From NCBI GenBank assembly GCA_963666875.2, contig CAXXPU010000014.1:248001-312000 (forward strand): a stretch of 64,000 bases of DNA, written 5' to 3'. Positions 59,385 to 64,000 of the stretch are shown piece by piece. The notes below the pieces were generated by a model. That model was not told the origin of the DNA and made no database searches. It was given only the letters and a program-made list of their open reading frames with translations. Source of the stretch: G963662655 sp963666875. GTDB taxonomy: Bacteria; Cloacimonadota; Cloacimonadia; Cloacimonadales; JAIOQZ01. The first letter of the stretch is position 1; each line of letters opens with the position of its first letter. The position numbers and the translations under genes are program-made.

Positions 59385-60005
59385 ATGAAGAGTATCATCG
59401 CGTCAATCCTGCTATTCTGCACCGCAGCAATGTTCGGTCAGGGGTTTCTGAACACGTCCTTCTCACCCGAAATACCGTTACTCTCAGCAGGCACCGGCGT
59501 GCCGCTCTATTTCAAGGTCGATTCATCGCCGGGCGACTCGCTGCTTTATTACAAGTGGATGAAGGATGGAAAAGTAATCGGCAACAGCAACGATCTATAC
59601 TGCTCCTACGAATACCCAGGTGAGCATCGGCTGGAATGCGAAGTGTCGGACGGAAAAAGCACAATGAAAAAGAGATGGCTCGTGAGTACCAGACCGTCCG
59701 GTGATTTCGGCGTAAAGCCCGGCAAGATATCGTTGCGCTATGGTGATCCGAATCCGTTCAGTCAGGAAAACATCATTGAGCTTCAGCTCGATAGCCCCCA
59801 GCATGTTGAAATCAACGTTCTCGATCAACAGCAACAGCATGTCCGGCAACTATTTGTCGGCTACCTGACTCCCGCCACATATCATCTGTTCTGGCACGGC
59901 ATAGATGATCGAGGCGCTTTGAAAGAAAACGGAATCTACTATCTGACTGCGAAATCCGACCAGGACACGACAAGGGTAACGGAGAAGTTCCTCTATATGA
60001 GGTGA
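59385..60005 (+). CDS. Small secreted protein with PKD-like and sorting-domain-like parts (paralogue 1)
   Basis: A 206-residue exported protein: signal peptide 1-19 (MKSIIASILLFCTAAMFGQ), a PKD/Ig-like fold (about 40-108, YKWMKDGKVIGNSNDLYCSYEYPGEHRLECEVSDG) and a shortened FlgD-like end (GDPNPFSQENIIELQLD ... QQQQHVRQLFVGYL ... DDRGALKENGIYYLTAKS). The end MR replaces the usual LLK. It is a tandem paralogue of the next gene; the signal peptides are almost the same. The function is unknown. Confidence 0.82.
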   Translation: MKSIIASILLFCTAAMFGQGFLNTSFSPEIPLLSAGTGVPLYFKVDSSPGDSLLYYKWMKDGKVIGNSNDLYCSYEYPGEHRLECEVSDGKSTMKKRWLVSTRPSGDFGVKPGKISLRYGDPNPFSQENIIELQLDSPQHVEINVLDQQQQHVRQLFVGYLTPATYHLFWHGIDDRGALKENGIYYLTAKSDQDTTRVTEKFLYMR

Positions 60006-60041
60006 TTCCATGTTTCATGACATAAAATGAAGGCGGCTATC

Positions 60042-60674
60042 ATGAAGGCTATCATCGCGTCGATCCTGCTGTTCTGCACTGCGGCAATGTTCGGTCAGGA
60101 ACCTCTGTACGCGGTTTTTTCGCCCTATTGCGATACTATCGCGTCAGCGGTCGGCGACCTGCTCTTTTTCAAGATTGAAGCGACACACGGCGACTCGGTC
60201 CGGCATTACCAGTGGAAGAAAGATGGAGAAATCGTCGGCACCGGCAACGATCTGTATTGCTCCTTCGATCAAACGGGCGAGCACCGGATAACATCCGAGG
60301 TCTCGGACGGCAAGAGCAATGAACGGAAAACGTGGATTGTCAACGTCGAACCATTCGATGAATCATCGGAAGAATACGGCGGAGTCACAATTTCAGCGCT
60401 GGGTTATCGCAAAGGCCCGAATCCGTTCAGCTCCAACCCTGTATCGCTGTTTTTCGGCGAGACGCCGCTGTATGCCGAAATCGAAATTATCGACATGCAG
60501 CAGCAGCATGTCCGGCAACTGTTCAAAGGCTATCTGAATTCCTCTGCACATCGTTTGATCTGGAGCGGGACCGATGACTTGGGAAACATGAAAGAGAACG
60601 GGCCCTATTGCATCAAAGCCCAATCGGGTCAGGACACGACAGGAAAGATTAAGAAACGGCTCCTGATCAAGTAA
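60042..60674 (+). CDS. Small secreted protein with PKD-like and sorting-domain-like parts (paralogue 2)
   Basis: A 210-residue paralogue of 59385-60005, 36 bases downstream. The start at 60042 (MKAIIASILLFCTAAMFGQ) is the match of its twin; an ATG 15 bases earlier lies in the ribosome site. Same order: signal, PKD-like part (YQWKKDGEIVGTGNDLYCSFDQTGEHRITSEVSDG) and FlgD-like end (KGPNPFSSNPVSLFFG ... QQQHVRQLFKGYL ... ENGPYCIKAQS, KRLLIK). The pair is about half identical by eye. It is likely cotranscribed with its twin. Confidence 0.82.
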   Translation: MKAIIASILLFCTAAMFGQEPLYAVFSPYCDTIASAVGDLLFFKIEATHGDSVRHYQWKKDGEIVGTGNDLYCSFDQTGEHRITSEVSDGKSNERKTWIVNVEPFDESSEEYGGVTISALGYRKGPNPFSSNPVSLFFGETPLYAEIEIIDMQQQHVRQLFKGYLNSSAHRLIWSGTDDLGNMKENGPYCIKAQSGQDTTGKIKKRLLIK

Positions 60675-60774
60675 TCCTCCCACATCTGAACTTCCGCGAT
60701 ATCGATTTTCATTGACAGCAATCCTCTATCCCATAGGATAATTGAGACGATAATAATATCAAGAGGATTACCAT

Positions 60775-63700
60775 ATGAAAAACACGATACTTCTTCTGGT
60801 GGCCGTGCTGATCGCGCTGCCGCTTACCGCAATGGACATCAGCGGGAACCCCAAGAGCTGGACCGCCCGTGACTTCATCGGATTCGACCGCGTGGGAGAC
60901 ACCGATTTCGCCGACATCTCCTCCACCTTCGCGCGTATCGAGGATGGACAACTCTTTTACCGCGTCACCTTCACCGACATGACCGTCCGGCGTGAAAACC
61001 GCGCCACCGGCGACACCTTCGCCAACACCGACGCAAACCTGAATCTGCTCGTCACCGACAATGCCGGTCGGCAGGCATTCACGCTCGAGCTCGCGCCGCT
61101 GAATATCCGCAACGAACGGCTTAGAGCCCTCCGCTCGCCCGAGAGCAACATGGTCGAGATCGTCATCCCGTGGAGCGGCAACCGCTCTATCGACGATATC
61201 CGGTTCGACTGTGAAGTCACGAGAAACGGTCGCGTCATCGAGCGTTTCACCGATCCGCTGACAGAAAGCGGTCGCGGTGGATCGCGCGGCGGAAACTGCG
61301 CGTTCGTACACCACGGCAACCAGGGTCTGACCTACACCGAGGTATTCTACGGGCAGTTCCCGCAAGAGACCAGCGGTTTCGACGAGGTGCTCGAAGTCCA
61401 TCAAGCGACCGGCGTTCCGGGCAACTTCCACATGTCGGGCACCCTCATGCCGGCGGCCGCATGGCACAACCCGGAGTTCAACGACTGGATCGCCAGCGGT
61501 GTGACGGAGGGCTACTGCGCCATGCTTTCGTCCGCGCTGGGTCAGCACATCATGCCCTTCGTGCAGAATGAAATGAACAACTGGTCGGTCGCTATCGAAA
61601 ACGACATGGTCAATTTCCGCTACGGCTACGAACCGCACGTGGTGTGGGTTCCGGAACGCGTCTGGCTCAACCCCGGGCAATATCCCGAAGCCGGCGTGAT
61701 CGACTGGCTGGGCGACAACTGGACCCAGCACGGCATCAACGCCGTCATTCTCGACGACAGCCCGCATTTATGGTCCGGCGACAACCACAAAATCCACTGG
61801 ATGAACAACAACCAGGGCATCACCCTGCGCTGCATCCCCATCGACAACGAATTTGTCGGAAACATGCACTACGACGCGAGCGGCGCTATGAACCGCATCA
61901 ACAGCACCGGTCAGTACGGCATCTGCGTCTATGGCACCGACTGGGAAGTAGCCGCCGAGATGAACGAGCACCACGACTCCTTCTTCCTCGACAACTACGA
62001 AAGCGTGCTCTGGTACTGTCACGACAACTACCCCGCCACCAACGTCTGGGCGCTGGACGCCGCCATCAACAACGCCGACTTCAACGGCAGCGGCATCGAC
62101 ATCACACCCGGAACTTACGGTCTCTGCGGCGGAGGCGACGGCTACGGCGGCAGCAACAACTCCTGGTACACCAACTGGGCCGGTACCGCTTCCCATTCGG
62201 ATCAGCACAGCCCACAGTGGAACTACGAAACCGTCTGGAACAACGCATACGAGAATATCATGTCCGCGCCCGACAACAACCTCGCGCAGCTCGCCTGGTA
62301 CGTCCTGATGATCAACCTGCACGAGACCGCCTGGCACACCAGTGGCGAGATCGCGGACTGGGAGCATCGCTACTCCGCGCATATCAAGAACGCCAACGTC
62401 TATGCCGAGGCAGCGCGCTGGGCGAACGGCGACTATACCGAAACCTCCGCGGCGTACCTCTCCGATGTCGATCGCGACGGCGTCGAGGAAGTCGTCATGC
62501 ACAACGATAAAATCTTCGCCGTGTTCGAATCGATCGGCGGCCGCGCGCAGTGGATGTTCTGCAAGAACACAACAGGCACCGCGTGCTCCGTGGTCGGCTC
62601 CGACGTGGCATATTATTCCGAGACCGACGGCGACTACAACGAGAGCTCGAACAACCACTTCGCCGCACTTTCGGACGTCTCGCCAAACTACCAGCACAGC
62701 ATCTACGCTATGAGCGTCGAGCAGGGAACCGGCGACGAAGTGATCGTCGAGTTCACACACGACGACGTCACCCGCACCTGCGTCCTGCAAACCGGAAACG
62801 ACTATCTCGACGTGACCTACAGCGTTTCGTCCGGCGACCTCTACGTCAAATCGGGATGGTCGCCCGACCTGCTCGATCTGATCTGGTCGGGAAAATCGCA
62901 CGTCCAGCGCATGTGGGGTAATGGCGGCGAATACGCCGGACGCCGCAATAGCTCTTCGGGCGCGACAGCCGCGTTCGTCTTGGGCTCGGCCGGCGGTTCG
63001 CACAACGGCACCTTCGAGGGAACGCTGGTCATGGGCGACGAGATCGTGGGCGGCGGAACCTTCCGCTTCCTGCTCTACGCCGGATTCACCTCCGATCCGT
63101 ACGACGAATACGATAACAAGGTGGTCGAGCTGGACGACCTGGCGGATCAACTCGCCGACGACATCACACCCACCATCGTGAATAACGCCGCCTATCACGC
63201 CGCGGACAACAAGCTCCAGATTGTCTTCAGCGAGGATGTCATTCAGTCAACCGCCGAGAACATGGATAACTATACGCTGGAGGGATTCTCCGGCACCTAT
63301 CAGGTCGAAGATGTCATGCTGACCCACAACCGCAAGGTCACCCTCACGATCGATACCGCGATTCCCAATACCGAGACCGGCAACGTGGTGGTCACGGGCG
63401 TGGAGGATATGAACGGCAACGCGATCCAGACCGGCGACAATCAGGCAGCGCTTACCCAGATTATCAAGCCGCACCTGGTCGGCACCATGAACAACTGGAC
63501 ACCCGATAATCACGATTACGATCTGGTGCTCACGGACGCGAACTACTGGGCCGTCACCGCTCAACTCGATGCCGGAACGCACGAATACAAGGTGATCGAA
63601 TCCGACGCATGGGATGGCAACGACTGGCCAGGCGAAAATCAGGTCATCACCCTTGACGAAGCCACGGAAGTCATCTTCTGGGCAAACTGCGGTGTGATGC

Positions 63701-64000
63701 CGCAGGAAAAATCGGGCGACGAATACGTCTGCCACAGCACCAATCCTCCCTGCGTAGTGGGAAACATACTCTCTGCGCTCGGTGGAACCGACTGGGATGA
63801 GACCACCACACTCACCTACATGAACGATGACGGTGAAAGCGGTGACGAAACCGCGGACGATGGTCGATTCTCGTTCCGCACCACGCTACCGCAGGGTGAG
63901 TACGAGTTCAAGATCGTGCTCAACAACAACTGGGATCAGAGCACTTCGGACAATCTGTCATTGCTCCTCACGCAGGAGGCGGAAGTCCTGTTCATGTACG
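60775..64000 (+). CDS. Secreted GH57-like glycoside hydrolase with carbohydrate-binding modules, partial at the right edge
   Basis: The frame from ATG at 60775 (AGAGG eight bases upstream) is open to the window edge, over 1075 codons. Signal 1-18 (MKNTILLLVAVLIALPLTA). An N-terminal beta part is followed by a GH57-like barrel (about 185-530): NFHMSGTLM (about 217), YEPHVVWVPERVW (about 285-293, WVPE as in GH57 motif 2), VYGTDWEVAAE (about 384, the D-x-E motif) and HETAWHTSG. Then a beta-sandwich, an SbsA-like Ig module (NAAYHAADNKLQIVFSEDV) and at least two starch-module-like repeats (VGTMNNWTPDNHDYDL; DDGRFSFRTTLPQGEYEFKIVLNNNW). Likely an amylase or related enzyme acting outside the cell; a sorting domain is expected beyond 64000. 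Confidence 0.85.
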   Translation, partial: MKNTILLLVAVLIALPLTAMDISGNPKSWTARDFIGFDRVGDTDFADISSTFARIEDGQLFYRVTFTDMTVRRENRATGDTFANTDANLNLLVTDNAGRQAFTLELAPLNIRNERLRALRSPESNMVEIVIPWSGNRSIDDIRFDCEVTRNGRVIERFTDPLTESGRGGSRGGNCAFVHHGNQGLTYTEVFYGQFPQETSGFDEVLEVHQATGVPGNFHMSGTLMPAAAWHNPEFNDWIASGVTEGYCAMLSSALGQHIMPFVQNEMNNWSVAIENDMVNFRYGYEPHVVWVPERVWLNPGQYPEAGVIDWLGDNWTQHGINAVILDDSPHLWSGDNHKIHWMNNNQGITLRCIPIDNEFVGNMHYDASGAMNRINSTGQYGICVYGTDWEVAAEMNEHHDSFFLDNYESVLWYCHDNYPATNVWALDAAINNADFNGSGIDITPGTYGLCGGGDGYGGSNNSWYTNWAGTASHSDQHSPQWNYETVWNNAYENIMSAPDNNLAQLAWYVLMINLHETAWHTSGEIADWEHRYSAHIKNANVYAEAARWANGDYTETSAAYLSDVDRDGVEEVVMHNDKIFAVFESIGGRAQWMFCKNTTGTACSVVGSDVAYYSETDGDYNESSNNHFAALSDVSPNYQHSIYAMSVEQGTGDEVIVEFTHDDVTRTCVLQTGNDYLDVTYSVSSGDLYVKSGWSPDLLDLIWSGKSHVQRMWGNGGEYAGRRNSSSGATAAFVLGSAGGSHNGTFEGTLVMGDEIVGGGTFRFLLYAGFTSDPYDEYDNKVVELDDLADQLADDITPTIVNNAAYHAADNKLQIVFSEDVIQSTAENMDNYTLEGFSGTYQVEDVMLTHNRKVTLTIDTAIPNTETGNVVVTGVEDMNGNAIQTGDNQAALTQIIKPHLVGTMNNWTPDNHDYDLVLTDANYWAVTAQLDAGTHEYKVIESDAWDGNDWPGENQVITLDEATEVIFWANCGVMPQEKSGDEYVCHSTNPPCVVGNILSALGGTDWDETTTLTYMNDDGESGDETADDGRFSFRTTLPQGEYEFKIVLNNNWDQSTSDNLSLLLTQEAEVLFMY

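Noticed and set aside
61768..63198. 476-codon minus-strand frame opposite the GH57-like gene
   Set aside because: Antisense shadow: Val- and Asp-rich low-complexity product without motif. The plus frame is open for more than 1075 codons.

Overview
The window looks like chromosomal DNA from an uncultured anaerobe of the FCB (Fibrobacterota-Chlorobiota-Bacteroidota) group or an allied candidate phylum. The main reason is a family of large secreted proteins that all end in a FlgD-like sorting module (core NPFNP, then GxVxxL, GxYxY and a terminal LLK), a signature of Cloacimonadota, Marinimicrobia, Zixibacteria and similar lineages. Class III ribonucleotide reductase (nrdD-nrdG) points to anaerobic growth. 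I cannot fix the phylum from this sequence.

Layout. 1-3286: two tandem C10 cysteine proteases (the first cut by the window edge). 3486-7334: an XRE/S24 repressor with its own twin operators, then an operon of PPC protein, small membrane peptide and nuclease-helicase. 7522-14048: an LVIVD lipoprotein and a giant C25 (gingipain-type) protein. 14108-15334: a small ORF and an IS630-type transposase with a frameshift. 15503-20339: a six-gene operon of exported lipoproteins and coiled-coil proteins that includes a trypsin-like and a caspase-like protease; I regard it as the best candidate for an undescribed protein system. 20567-25655: housekeeping genes (rlmH, ptb, primary sigma factor, MerR regulator, LysM-M23 peptidase, acylphosphatase, smpB). 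26033-31531: a second giant C25 paralogue. 33303-43146: nrdDG, a metallophosphoesterase, a Ca2+/Na+ antiporter, a Qnr-like pentapeptide protein, an AlbA_2 regulator, an M42 peptidase and a cupin. 43267-49476: M14 carboxypeptidase, inositol monophosphatase, a broken CHASE2-adenylate cyclase, an SH3-M48 peptidase and a four-helix-bundle protein. 49816-60674: an alkyltransferase-like protein, AraC-GyrI regulator, Hsp20, Cache lipoprotein, secreted cyclophilin and other sorting-domain proteins. 60775-64000: a GH57-like secreted glycosidase running off the right edge.

Mobile DNA. Three IS110-family elements are present: two identical copies (IS110-A, 31672-32993 and 50208-51529) and one divergent copy (IS110-B, 56530-57906). 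In both types the non-coding stretch 5' of the transposase folds by eye into the layout of an IS110 bridge RNA: a 5' stem-loop, a target-binding loop and a donor-binding loop. The guide segments match the real insertion site and the real element ends. IS110-A sits in a palindromic repeat family (R1, TGTAG|GGGCAGG) and IS110-B in a second family (R2, TTGTCATCCT|GAGTGCCG). Corresponding stems change sequence but keep pairing between the two elements. R2 itself lies inside a roughly 290-bp element bounded by GGAATACCCCC inverted ends and 17-bp direct repeats.

Other short repeat families (R3-R7) fill most non-coding gaps. One of them lies in frame inside the M14 gene. I found no tRNA, rRNA or CRISPR array.
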